Below are positions 37,242 to 47,181 of a stretch of 64,000 nucleotides of DNA, one piece after another. The DNA is from Streptomyces aculeolatus (lineage in GTDB: Bacteria; Actinomycetota; Actinomycetes; Streptomycetales; Streptomycetaceae): NCBI RefSeq assembly GCF_020400605.1, contig NZ_JAINRD010000004.1, forward strand, positions 248,001 through 312,000, read 5' to 3'. The notes under the pieces are model-generated. The model searched no databases. It was not told where the DNA came from and saw only the letters and a program-made list of their open reading frames with translations. The translations under genes were made by a program, and so were the position numbers. Every line of letters starts with the position of its first letter. Position 1 is the stretch's first letter.

Positions 37242-38600
37242 TCACGCTTTGACCGTCACGTGCCTGGCTGCGGAAAGCTGATGGGCACGGTCATAAACGT
37301 CGCGCGCAGTCTTGTTGGACCGGTAGGGGCGGAGAAGCGATTTCATCCTGGCGACTCGTTCGTCCACGCGACCTGAGTGCACCGTGGGATAGTCGTCCAG
37401 AATTCGGTTCCAGGTGGCACACGCAGCCTCCAGGTGACCTACTTCCAACTGCCGTTCGGCCAGCATGGCGCCGAACCAGAGCGCGGACCTCCTGCTGTCG
37501 GTGGCATCACGTAAACGAAAGTGGAGCTGAAAGGACGACACGCTTCCTGCCACGTCTCCGAGCCCGTACCGGACTTGGGCGGTGGCATAGGCAACGGTGG
37601 CCGGAGTGAAGCCACCGAACCTTCCCGGTTGGCTCTCCGCCTTGTCCATGGCGATCTCGGTCTCACGGATGCTCTGCAAGGCACGTGTCCGGTCACCGGC
37701 AACCGCGTAGGAGTGTGCCTGCTGCCCTGCGAAGAAAGCGCGCATCCGGGGCTCCGCCGTCGGTGCTGCCGCCGCCGCGGCATCAGCCAGGCGGCGGGCC
37801 GCGGGACCGTGCCCCAGGTTCACGGCCTGAACCGACATTCCCCGGAGAATGTGGCAGTAGGTCTTGTGATCAGCGGCGGCACCCGCCAACTCCAGGCCTT
37901 TGACGTAGTACCGCTGGGCGAGCCCCTGAAGGCCCTCGTCAACCGCCATCCAGCCGGTCAGGTAGCACAGGAGGGATGAAGCGGAAAGCATGGCCTCGCG
38001 GACGTGGCTCGGGCCATCGGCCCGCAAGTAGGGGGCGACCGTGTTGGCGATGAAGGCCGCGGCCATTGGCCGCGCATAGCGCCCACCGAAGTGGTCGTCG
38101 AGATCTCCGAGACGGTCGGTCATCATCGTCACGGCTTCGACGTCCCCCATACCGATACGCCGTGCCTGACCGGTCTTGACGGCCTCCATGCGGCCCACGA
38201 TGTCGGGCCACCCCGGAACGGTCAGAGCGACGGAGTAGAGTCCGGCGCTCAACACCCCTCGACGGGACGGGTCCATGTCGCTCCTCACGAGGTCTACCAG
38301 CTCTTCCACGGTACGCGGAAACGTTCGATTCTCCGGGGTGGTGCGGGCGGTGGCGAAGCCCAACTCGGCGGGGGTCACGGGGCGCCCCAGCCTCCGCGCC
38401 AGAACTTCCACGATGAACGGCCTCGCGACCTGACGCGGTGTCGTGCCCCCTAACCACTGACTGACCGAGGGTTGGTCATAGTGCAAGGTCACACCGGATT
38501 CAGCCGCCAGCCGGTTGACCGCGCGAATGAACTGGGTCTCGCTCAGCCCCGACTCCGCAAGGAGTCTGCCCAGTTGGACGTTCGGCCCACCCTTGCCCAC
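37242..38600 (-). CDS. XRE-type regulator with helical-repeat C-domain, two TTA codons
   Basis: A 452-residue protein. The N-terminal 80 residues form a helix-turn-helix region (FIRAVNRLAAESG...PSVSQWLGGTTPR), and the rest is a tetratricopeptide-like helical array. This is the streptomycete regulator type usually found beside anti-sigma-like ATPases. Codon 50 and codon 363 are both TTA, the rare leucine codon that needs the bldA tRNA, so translation is probably developmentally limited. Its base composition is visibly less GC-rich than its neighbours. GTG at 38600 has GGAG upstream. It diverges from the 38.7-39.4 kb gene pair. Confidence 0.88.
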   Translation of the reverse strand: MGKGGPNVQLGRLLAESGLSETQFIRAVNRLAAESGVTLHYDQPSVSQWLGGTTPRQVARPFIVEVLARRLGRPVTPAELGFATARTTPENRTFPRTVEELVDLVRSDMDPSRRGVLSAGLYSVALTVPGWPDIVGRMEAVKTGQARRIGMGDVEAVTMMTDRLGDLDDHFGGRYARPMAAAFIANTVAPYLRADGPSHVREAMLSASSLLCYLTGWMAVDEGLQGLAQRYYVKGLELAGAAADHKTYCHILRGMSVQAVNLGHGPAARRLADAAAAAAPTAEPRMRAFFAGQQAHSYAVAGDRTRALQSIRETEIAMDKAESQPGRFGGFTPATVAYATAQVRYGLGDVAGSVSSFQLHFRLRDATDSRRSALWFGAMLAERQLEVGHLEAACATWNRILDDYPTVHSGRVDERVARMKSLLRPYRSNKTARDVYDRAHQLSAARHVTVKA

Positions 38601-38623
38601 ACGTAACTCCGTCCCCGGGCTCT

Positions 38624-38705
38624 AATGACTCTCATGCTTCGGCCCTCACTCCACGCTACCGGCCGGTGCGCGCTCTGCGTTGTCATTCATGAGCACTCAG
38701 TGATG
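38624..38705. promoter_or_regulatory. Palindromes in the divergent regulator intergenic region
   Basis: Two palindromes lie in the 119-base gap between the regulator and the divergent pair. One is ATGA-CTC-TCAT (38624-38634), 24 bases before the regulator start. The other spans 38684-38705 and has the pattern CAT-N3-TGAG-N2-CTCA-N3-ATG, overlapping the leader of the 38720 gene. They are good candidates for operators of the divergent regulator. This is inference from symmetry only. Confidence 0.4.
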
Positions 38706-38719
38706 AGGGAGGACTGACC

Positions 38720-38905
38720 ATGGCCGACTCAGAGCCCCGGGCCGGAGAGCTGGCGCGCGACGGTCGTACCGACGGCGTCGGCTTCTACGTGGGCCGGGAA
38801 GGGCCGGCCGTAGCGCCGCGCCGCACAGACGGGGAGACCGGGACCGATGGGGCCGAGGATCAGGACGGCAACTCGGCGACGACGGGGACGAGGCGGGATC
38901 CATGA
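38720..38905 (+). CDS. Small hydrophilic protein upstream of anti-sigma-like ATPase
   Basis: A 61-residue soluble, highly charged protein with no cysteine and no hydrophobic segment. The ELARDGRTDGVGFYVGREGP part resembles small streptomycete proteins that accompany XRE regulators and ATP-binding proteins; the remainder looks disordered. It has an excellent GGGAGGA ribosome site six bases before the ATG, and its stop overlaps the next start as ATGA. Those two signals are the main reason to accept it as a gene. The function is unknown. Confidence 0.65.
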   Translation: MADSEPRAGELARDGRTDGVGFYVGREGPAVAPRRTDGETGTDGAEDQDGNSATTGTRRDP

Positions 38906-39390
38906 CCGTCCATACGCGCCAGTTCGTACGCAGCGCCCGTTCCGTCGGTCGGGCGCGCGACTTCGTCGCGGACCGCGTAGGCGATGCTGTCTGTGCCGAC
39001 CGCGCCGACGACATCCGCCTGTGCGTCTCCGAGTTGGCGACCAACGCCCTGCTGCACGGCACCCCCCGGGGCCGTCAGTTCCGGGTGCACGTCACCATCG
39101 AGGACGATGCCGTGCGGATCGAGGTCCATGACGCCAGCGACGCCCCCCCGTACGTGCGCGACCCCGCCGACACCGACGACTACGGCCGCGGCCTGCGACT
39201 GGTCGCCGCCCTCGCCGACGAGTGGGGCACGTCCGACCGCACCGGTCCCGGCAAGGCCGTCTGGGCCTCGTTCAAGGCCACCGCCCCCGCGTTCTCCCGC
39301 CCGTTCACGACAACGGCGTACCGCGGCGAGGACGCCGGGGTTCCCCATGGCGAGGCGTACCGGCGCGTGTTCGGCGGCGCCGAGGCGTGA
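38902..39390 (+). CDS. RsbW-like ATP-binding protein (anti-sigma kinase fold)
   Basis: A 162-residue GHKL/HATPase_c protein. The N box is VSELATNALLHG, the G1 box is VHDAS, and the G2 box is DYGRGLRLVAALADEWG. This is the RsbW/SpoIIAB-like fold that streptomycetes carry in dozens of copies, many beside XRE/DUF397 modules; no DUF397 gene is present here. The last 35 residues are an extra tail rich in Thr, Gly and Arg. It overlaps the upstream small gene by four bases. Whether it binds a sigma factor is unknown. Confidence 0.9.
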   Translation: MTVHTRQFVRSARSVGRARDFVADRVGDAVCADRADDIRLCVSELATNALLHGTPRGRQFRVHVTIEDDAVRIEVHDASDAPPYVRDPADTDDYGRGLRLVAALADEWGTSDRTGPGKAVWASFKATAPAFSRPFTTTAYRGEDAGVPHGEAYRRVFGGAEA

Positions 39391-39460
39391 GGTGCGTGGG
39401 CTTCCGGGGAGCGGAGCGGGGTGCCGGGGGATCCGGCGTCCGTGGGCGGCCGGGCCGGGG

Positions 39461-39494
39461 CCCGCTCCGGCCGCGGGTGGGCGGCCGGAGCGGG
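39461..39494. terminator. Hairpin between convergent ATPase and pepN genes
   Basis: A perfect 14-bp stem: 39461-39474 (CCCGCTCCGGCCGC) with 39481-39494, loop GGGTGG. It ends six bases before the pepN stop on the minus strand, so it can serve both convergent genes. Confidence 0.75.
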
Positions 39495-39500
39495 GCCGGG

Positions 39501-42083
39501 TCAGGACCCGGCCGCTGCCGCGTCGGACTGCTGGGCTCGCAGGGCGCGTTCCACGCCGGCGCGGGATTCCGTCACCATGCGGCGCAGGGCCGGCGGCGGC
39601 TGGGCCTCCGCGAGCCAGGCGTCCGTGGCGTCCAGGGTGGCCTGCGAGACCTGGAGGGCCGGGTAGAGGCCGACGACGATCTGCTGGGCGATCTCGTGGC
39701 TGCGGGAGTCGAAGACGTCCTTGACCGCGTCGAAGTACTTCGACGTGAACGGAGCCAGCAGGTCGCGCTGGTCGGTCTGGACGAAGCCGCCGATGACCGC
39801 CTCCTGGACGGCGTTGGCGAGGTTGCCCTCCTCCACGACCTCCGTCCACGCGCGAGACTTCGCCGCCGCGGTCGGCCGGGCCGCCCGCGCCGAGGCCGCG
39901 TGGCGTTCGCCCGCCGCGGTCTTGTCGCGCTCCAGCTCCGCCGCGATGGCGTCGTCGCCGGCGCGGCCGGTGGCGGCCAGGCGGTGCAGCAGGGCCCAGC
40001 GCAGCTCGGTGTCGACCTCCAGGCCGTCGATCGTGCGGGAGCCGTCGAGGAGGCCCGCGAGCAGGTCGAGTTGGCCGTCGGTGCGGGCCGTGGCCGCGAA
40101 GGCGCGGGCCCAGGCGAGCTGGTGGTCGCCGCCGGGCTCGGCGGCGTGCAGCTGCGTCTCGGTCTCCGCCGACCAGCGGGCCAGGCCGGAATCGCGCCAG
40201 TCGGGCGCCGCGTAGAGGTCGAGGGCCAGCTTCACCTGGCGGTGCAGGGACTGCACCACGCCGATGTCGCTCTCCTTGCGGATGCCGGAGAGGACGAGGT
40301 CCAGGTAGTCGCGGGTGGCCAGCTCGCCGTCGCGGGTCATGTCCCAGGCCGACGCCCAGCACAGCGCCCGGGGCAGCGTGGTCTCGAAGTCGCCGAGGTG
40401 GCGGGTGACCACGTCCAGGGAGACGGGGTCGAGCCGGACCTTGGCGTAGGTGAGGTCGTCGTCGTTGAGCAGGACGACCGCGGGGCGGGGGCGGCCCGCG
40501 AGCTGCGGCACGTCGGTCAGCTCGCCGTCGATGTCCAGCTCCAGCCGGTCGGTGCGGACGAGCCGGCCGTCCTTCAGGTCGTACAGCCCGACCGCGACGC
40601 GGTGCGGGCGCAGCACCGCCTCGCCCTTGGCGCCGGCGGGCAGTGCGGGGGCCTCCTGGCGGATGGCGAACGACCGGACGACGCCGTCCGAGTCGGTCTC
40701 CAGCTCGGGCCGCAGCACGTTGATCCCGGCGGTCTCCAGCCAGGCCTTGGACCAGGCCGCCAGGTCGCGGCCGCTGGTCTCCTCCAGCGCGCCGAGCAGG
40801 TCGCTCAGCCGGGTGTTGCCGAAGGCGTGCCGCTTGAAGTACGCCTGCACGCCGCGGAAGAACTCGTCCTCGCCGACGTACGCCACGAGCTGCTTGAGCA
40901 CCGAGGCGCCCTTGGCGTACGTGATGCCGTCGAAGTTGACCAGGACGTCGTCGAGGTCGGAGATCTCGGCCATGATCGGGTGCGTGGACGGCAGCTGGTC
41001 CTGGCGGTAGGCCCAGGTCTTCATCTGGTTCGCGAACGACGTCCACGCGTGCGGCCAGCGCGAGCCGGGCGCCTGGGCGAGGCAGGCGGTGGCGGAGTAG
41101 GTGGCGAACGACTCGTTCAGCCAGAGGTCGTTCCACCACTCCATGGTCACCAGGTCGCCGAACCACATGTGGGCCAGCTCGTGCAGGATCGTGTCGGCCC
41201 GCATCTCGTACGCCGCGTCGGTGACCTTGGAGCGGAACACGTACTGGTCGCGGAAGGTGACCGCGCCCGCGTTCTCCATCGCGCCGGCGTTGAACTCCGG
41301 GACGAAGAGCTGGTCGTACTTCTCGAACGGGTACGGGTAGTCGAAGCGCTTCTGGAACCAGTCGAAGCCCTGCCGCGTGACCTCGAAGATCGCCTCCGCG
41401 TCCAGGAACTCCGCGAGCGAGGGACGGCAGTACACGCCCAGCGGCACCGTCCGCCCGTCGCCCTCCCAGGTGCCGTGCACCGACGCGTACGGCCCGGCGA
41501 TCAGCGCCGTGATGTACGTCGAGATGCGCGGGGTGGGCGCGAAGCGCCACACCCCGCCGGCCGGCTCCGGCGCGGGGGAGTTGGAGATGACCTGCCAGCC
41601 CTCCGGCGCGGTCACCGTGAAGGCGAACGTCGCCTTGAGGTCGGGCTGCTCGAAGCTGGCGAACACCCGGCGCGCGTCGGGCACCTCGAACTGCGTGTAC
41701 AGATACGTCTCGCCGTCCACCGGGTCGACGAAGCGGTGCAGTCCTTCACCCGTATTGGTGTACGCGCAGTCGGCGACGACCCGCAGTTCGTTCTCCCCCG
41801 CGCGCAGCCCCGGCAGGGCGATCCGGGAGTCGGCGAAGACCTCGGCGGCGTCGAGCGCGGTGCCGTTCAGCACCACCTCGTGCACCTCGGGCGCGACGAG
41901 GTCGACGAAGGACTCCGCGCCCTCCTCGGCGGCCGAGAAGCGCACCGTCGTCACCGACCGGAAGGTGCCCCCCTCCTCTGCCTCCTTGGCGCCGGAGATG
42001 TCGAGGTCGATCTCGTACGCGTCCACCTTCAGCAGGCGCGCGCGCTCCCGCGCCTCTTCCCGGGTCAGATTCGTGCCAGGCAC
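39501..42083 (-). CDS. pepN: Aminopeptidase N (M1 metallopeptidase), second paralogue
   Basis: An 860-residue gluzincin aminopeptidase with GAMEN at 267-271, HELAH at 301-305 and third ligand Glu324. It shares the N-terminal NLTREEARERARLL and most of the catalytic domain with the pepN at 33.1 kb, but the two differ at many positions (for example GAMENAG here against GAMENPG). This copy, next to asd, is likely the ancestral-locus pepN. The start is GTG at 42083 with AAGGAGA eight bases upstream. A terminator separates it from asd. Confidence 0.96.
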   Translation of the reverse strand: MPGTNLTREEARERARLLKVDAYEIDLDISGAKEAEEGGTFRSVTTVRFSAAEEGAESFVDLVAPEVHEVVLNGTALDAAEVFADSRIALPGLRAGENELRVVADCAYTNTGEGLHRFVDPVDGETYLYTQFEVPDARRVFASFEQPDLKATFAFTVTAPEGWQVISNSPAPEPAGGVWRFAPTPRISTYITALIAGPYASVHGTWEGDGRTVPLGVYCRPSLAEFLDAEAIFEVTRQGFDWFQKRFDYPYPFEKYDQLFVPEFNAGAMENAGAVTFRDQYVFRSKVTDAAYEMRADTILHELAHMWFGDLVTMEWWNDLWLNESFATYSATACLAQAPGSRWPHAWTSFANQMKTWAYRQDQLPSTHPIMAEISDLDDVLVNFDGITYAKGASVLKQLVAYVGEDEFFRGVQAYFKRHAFGNTRLSDLLGALEETSGRDLAAWSKAWLETAGINVLRPELETDSDGVVRSFAIRQEAPALPAGAKGEAVLRPHRVAVGLYDLKDGRLVRTDRLELDIDGELTDVPQLAGRPRPAVVLLNDDDLTYAKVRLDPVSLDVVTRHLGDFETTLPRALCWASAWDMTRDGELATRDYLDLVLSGIRKESDIGVVQSLHRQVKLALDLYAAPDWRDSGLARWSAETETQLHAAEPGGDHQLAWARAFAATARTDGQLDLLAGLLDGSRTIDGLEVDTELRWALLHRLAATGRAGDDAIAAELERDKTAAGERHAASARAARPTAAAKSRAWTEVVEEGNLANAVQEAVIGGFVQTDQRDLLAPFTSKYFDAVKDVFDSRSHEIAQQIVVGLYPALQVSQATLDATDAWLAEAQPPPALRRMVTESRAGVERALRAQQSDAAAAGS

Positions 42084-42161
42084 CTGGGCTTCTCCTTACC
42101 CCTACGACTGACCGCAATCCTCGCACGCGGGGCGCATGCGCGGAGCGGGCTGTGGATGACC

Positions 42162-42192
42162 GCGGCACCGGGGCCGCAGACCCCGGTGCCGC
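42162..42192 (-). terminator. asd terminator
   Basis: GCGGCACCGGGG (42162-42173) pairs perfectly with CCCCGGTGCCGC (42181-42192) around a 7-base loop, 48 bases after the asd stop and before the pepN ribosome site. Confidence 0.8.
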
Positions 42193-42240
42193 CTGTGGAA
42201 AACCCGGCCGGGCGGGGGCCCGGGCGCCGGTCGTCGCCGG

Positions 42241-43449
<1,209 letters not shown>

Positions 43450-43496
43450 TCAGTACGTACGGGACGTGCCGGACGTACGGGACGTGTGCGCCGGTG

Positions 43497-46400
43497 CTAC
43501 GGCACGACCGTCCCGATCCGCACGCTGCCCGCGCCCGCCACCGTGCCGCGGGCGTTCTGCAGCTGCACCTCGCCGAAGAACTCGCGTCCCTCGGGCCCGG
43601 GCGCCGCCACCGTGACCTCGGCCGCGACCTCGGCGCTCGCGCCGCTGTCCAGCTCCACCGGCTCGTCGCCGACGCTCACCTCGCCCAGCGCCGGGGAGAA
43701 GTACACGTCGCGGTAGTCGTACTCCGTCGTGCCCGCCGGTACGTCGTAGGCGAAGACCTCCACGGTGTACGTCCCGGGCTCCGGGTCCAGGAGGGTGACG
43801 CCCTCCTCCGAGTCGGCGTCCGCGGACTGCGCCACCGGCTCGCCGTCGCGCAGGACCGTCAGGTCCAGGTCCGCGTTGGCGTCGGAGGTGCCGCCGATCA
43901 CCGCGTCGAGCCGGGTGACGCCCTCGGTGACCTCGATCGTCGTGGTGCTCGTGTCACCCGCCGCGATGCTCGGGCGCTCCGTGAGGCCGGAGCCCAGCGG
44001 CCCGCCGGCGAGCTTGCCGGCGACCGGGGCGAACCCGTTGGCCACCGTCCAGTCCACCGGGCTGGGCGTGCCGACCTTCGCCTCGTCGATCGTCTGCACC
44101 TCGGGGTCGAAGGCCGCGCCGAGCACGGTCGCCTCGACCGTGAAGGGGTTGTCCAGCTCCGGCGAGGTGCGCCGCGACTCGACCTCGATCTCCCACACGC
44201 CCGGCATCGGGTTGTCGTAGGAGCGCAGGTCGGGGCGGCAGGTGTTGGCCGGGTTGTCGTAGTTGTTGTAGCAGAAGGGCGTCGAGGAGTTGTCGGCCGG
44301 AATGCCCCACGGGTCGATCGCGATCCAGCGGGTCTGGCTCTTGCCCGCGAGGCCGCTCATCGCGACCTCCAGGGTCTTGGCGCCCTCGGGGACCTTCACG
44401 AAGTACGAACGGGTCGCGTTGCGCTGCGTCTCGTCCGACACCCGGTGCCCGTACGCGGGCGCCGCCAGCTCCTGCGAGGTGACCACCGTCGTCAGCACCC
44501 GGTGGTCGATGCCCTCGGTGCGCTTGCCGTCGACCAGCAGCGCGGCGCTGTGCAGCCCCGCCGAGCGCGGCTTGGCCTGCACCTTGACGGTCAGCGGCTG
44601 GCCGCGGCGCAGCGTGACGTCGTCGTCGCCGAGCAGCTTGAACGTGCCGTCGTTGCCCTGCCACTCCAGCTCGTGCGGCGTGCCGCCGGCAGGACCGGTG
44701 GTGCGGGTGAGGGTGATCTCGTACGTCTCGGACTCGCCGCGCGCCGGGCCGCTCTCGCGGTCGTACACGCCGGTGCCCACGCCCGGGGTGGCGAGGAAGC
44801 CGTCGAGCACGGTGTCGACGGGCGCCTTCACCTGGTACTCGTACGCCGTGGCGCCGTCCTCCAGGGAGTCCCAGGCGTCCACGATGTCGACCCGGCCAGC
44901 GCCCTCCGCGTAGGTCTGCACGCCGGGGATGTGGTCGGCGGTGGAGGTCAGCGCGGTGCGCAGGGCGTTCGGCGTGACGTCGACGCCCTCCCGCTCGGCG
45001 GCGGACAGCAGCAGCGCCGCGGCGCCCGCGGTCTGCGGCGAGGACATCGAGGTGCCCTGCAGCATGCCGTAGCCGGGCGGCAGTTCGTAGCCGGCCTCGG
45101 CGACGGGAGAGCCGGGCTGCCAGGTCGGGATGGTGTTGACCGACGCGCCGGGGGCGGTGATCGTCGGGGTGGCGCCGCCGTCCTCGCGCGGACCGCGGGA
45201 GGAGAACGGCATCATCGCGTACTTGGTCCTGACCTGGCTGCCGTAGTTCGACGCCCAGGTCTCGCGGGAGACGGCCGCGCCGACGCTGATGACCTTGTCG
45301 GCCAGGCCGGGGTCGCCGATGGTGTTGGCGCCGGGGCCGTCGTTGCCCGCGGAGATGATCAGCTGCACGCCGTAGGTGTCGATGAGCCGGTTGTACAGGG
45401 CGGCGCGGGCGTTGTTGCCGTCGTTGAGCGGCGGCAGGCCGCCGATCGACATGTTGACGACGTCGACGCCGCGGACGGCGACCAGGTCGATCATGCCCTC
45501 GGTGAGCGCGACCGCGGTGCAGCCGCCGCTCCAGGTGCAGGCCCGGGAGGAGACGAGCTTGGCGCCGGGCGCGGCGCCGTTCATCCTGCCGCCGAAGAGG
45601 CCGTTGGCGGCGGTGATGCCGGCGACGTGGGTGCCGTGCGCGCCCTCGACGACGCCGATGTTGACGAAGTCCTCCTTCTTGCCGACCCAGTCCCCGCCGT
45701 ACGGGTCCATCGGGACGTCCTTGCGGATCTCCACGACGAAGGGGATCGCCTCGGCGATCGCCGTGGCCGGGTCGTCGGCGCCGAAGTAGGCGAACTTGTG
45801 GTCCTCGCCGTACGGGGCCATCGGCTTGTCGTTCGTGAAGTCGCCGTCGTCGCCGAGGTCGACGCGCACCGTGCCGGCCGCGGCGTCGTACAGCAGCGCC
45901 CAGGAGTCGGTGGTGTCGCCGTCGCGGTTCAGGTCGCCCTGCATCTCGCCGCCCAGCGTGGCGTTCTCGCTGAAGAGGCTGACGGAGTAGGCGCCGCGCG
46001 GCGCGGTGTACTCGCGCTCGTTGTACGTGAAGGACGGGCCGGAGACGTCGGTGACCATCGGGCGCCAGGTGCGGTCGCCGTCGACGATCGGGTCGGTGGC
46101 CGTCACCCAGTCGGTGATCTTGCGCTCGCCGGTGGTGGTCCTGCGCAGCGCCGGGTGGGCCAGGTCGACGCCGGAGTCGAGGATGCCGATGGTGACGCCG
46201 CGGCCGTCGGCCTTCGGGTTCTTCTTGACGAAGTCGACGGCGCCGGTCTCGTGGGCCGGCTGGTACGGGTTCTTGGCCGGGGTCGAGCGGTCCGGGGCCG
46301 GGTAGAGGCCCCGCGCGCCGCTGCCCTTGTCGCCCTCGGCCCGGTCGGCGCCGGGCCGCGGGTCCGGCAGTTCGATCTCCTCGTTCAGATCGATGCCCTG

Positions 46401-46814
46401 GACCGCGGACAGCTTCGCGGCCTTGTCGATGGCGGCGTCGGCGCGGCCGGTGGGCACCGTGGCGCGGACGTAGCCGAGTTTGTCGTGCGTACGGCCGACG
46501 GAGGCGCCGCGTACGCCGCGGAAGGTGTCGGCGACCCGGGCGGTCTCACCGGGCTCGACGGCGACCAGCAGCGTGACGTTCTTGTCGCCCCCGGCCTTCG
46601 CCTCGGCGAGCAGTTCGGCGTCCTTCGCGCCGAGTTTGTCCGCCGCGGCCTTGGGCCGGTCGGGCTCCGGTGCCCCCTCCGCCGCCTGGCCGGCTGCCGA
46701 GCCGGTCGCGGTGAGCGCGGCGGCCAGGCCGGCCGCGAGTGCTATCCGGGCGGCGGTGCGTGACCGGCCGCCCCCCGGTATGCGCCCGGGTGTGCGTCTG
46801 GGAGAGATCGTCAT
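43497..46814 (-). CDS. Secreted S8 subtilisin-like serine protease, large
   Basis: An 1105-residue exported protease. A Sec-type signal peptide covers about residues 1-45 (basic start, then AARIALAAGLAAALTATGSA). A pro-region follows. The triad is Asp213 (ILDSGVD), His393 (GAHGTHVAG) and Ser589 (GTSMSSPQ), with oxyanion Asn491 in SAGND. A 150-residue insert separates the Asp and His blocks. The C-terminal 450 residues are beta-rich and contain two cysteines near FCYNNYDNPANTC. This layout resembles large streptomycete tripeptidyl-aminopeptidase-like subtilases. The ATG at 46814 is set by the signal peptide; the ribosome site is weak. Confidence 0.93.
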   Translation of the reverse strand: MTISPRRTPGRIPGGGRSRTAARIALAAGLAAALTATGSAAGQAAEGAPEPDRPKAAADKLGAKDAELLAEAKAGGDKNVTLLVAVEPGETARVADTFRGVRGASVGRTHDKLGYVRATVPTGRADAAIDKAAKLSAVQGIDLNEEIELPDPRPGADRAEGDKGSGARGLYPAPDRSTPAKNPYQPAHETGAVDFVKKNPKADGRGVTIGILDSGVDLAHPALRRTTTGERKITDWVTATDPIVDGDRTWRPMVTDVSGPSFTYNEREYTAPRGAYSVSLFSENATLGGEMQGDLNRDGDTTDSWALLYDAAAGTVRVDLGDDGDFTNDKPMAPYGEDHKFAYFGADDPATAIAEAIPFVVEIRKDVPMDPYGGDWVGKKEDFVNIGVVEGAHGTHVAGITAANGLFGGRMNGAAPGAKLVSSRACTWSGGCTAVALTEGMIDLVAVRGVDVVNMSIGGLPPLNDGNNARAALYNRLIDTYGVQLIISAGNDGPGANTIGDPGLADKVISVGAAVSRETWASNYGSQVRTKYAMMPFSSRGPREDGGATPTITAPGASVNTIPTWQPGSPVAEAGYELPPGYGMLQGTSMSSPQTAGAAALLLSAAEREGVDVTPNALRTALTSTADHIPGVQTYAEGAGRVDIVDAWDSLEDGATAYEYQVKAPVDTVLDGFLATPGVGTGVYDRESGPARGESETYEITLTRTTGPAGGTPHELEWQGNDGTFKLLGDDDVTLRRGQPLTVKVQAKPRSAGLHSAALLVDGKRTEGIDHRVLTTVVTSQELAAPAYGHRVSDETQRNATRSYFVKVPEGAKTLEVAMSGLAGKSQTRWIAIDPWGIPADNSSTPFCYNNYDNPANTCRPDLRSYDNPMPGVWEIEVESRRTSPELDNPFTVEATVLGAAFDPEVQTIDEAKVGTPSPVDWTVANGFAPVAGKLAGGPLGSGLTERPSIAAGDTSTTTIEVTEGVTRLDAVIGGTSDANADLDLTVLRDGEPVAQSADADSEEGVTLLDPEPGTYTVEVFAYDVPAGTTEYDYRDVYFSPALGEVSVGDEPVELDSGASAEVAAEVTVAAPGPEGREFFGEVQLQNARGTVAGAGSVRIGTVVP

Positions 46815-47181
46815 CTCTTGTTCAACCCCCACCTGTGTGGAAACCGGCATCCGGTGCCGACTGCCCGCATATCTATCAGCAAGGCACGCGCGCGCGGGGG
46901 GAGTTGAGTGTGGCGGATTGCGGCGTTGGCGCATAGCCGCCAAAGGGGCGTGCGCGGCGCGTTCCCGCCGCGATGAACCCACGGTGACCGTGGCCACTCG
47001 AACGGTCGAGGATCGCGTGTCCATTGCGCGGTGGTTTCGGCCGGTGAAGGTATTTGTGGGCTTCCCGGCCGCCGTCGTTCCGGTTGCGTTAAGTAGCAGG
47101 TCACCCGGCGTGCCAAGGCTCCGAGTGTACGGGTGACCCACCCGCGTCGAAGCCTCCCGCTCATCCCCCTCAGGAGCGCCG
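46815..47181. other. Divergent promoter region, subtilase / metallophosphoesterase
   Basis: A 367-base non-coding region. On the minus strand an AT-rich stretch around 46869-46880 (with GATAGATAT) may hold the subtilase -10 box. On the plus side a perfect 9-bp inverted repeat lies at 47099-47138 (listed separately). No small gene is supported. Confidence 0.4.
47099..47138. promoter_or_regulatory. Inverted repeat upstream of the metallophosphoesterase gene
   Basis: GGTCACCCG (47099-47107) and CGGGTGACC (47130-47138) are a perfect 9-bp inverted repeat with a 22-base spacer, ending 43 bases before the start codon. The GGTCACC half-sites resemble units of the streptomycete PHO box (GTTCACC-like), but they are inverted rather than tandem, so PhoP control is only a guess. 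Confidence 0.35.
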
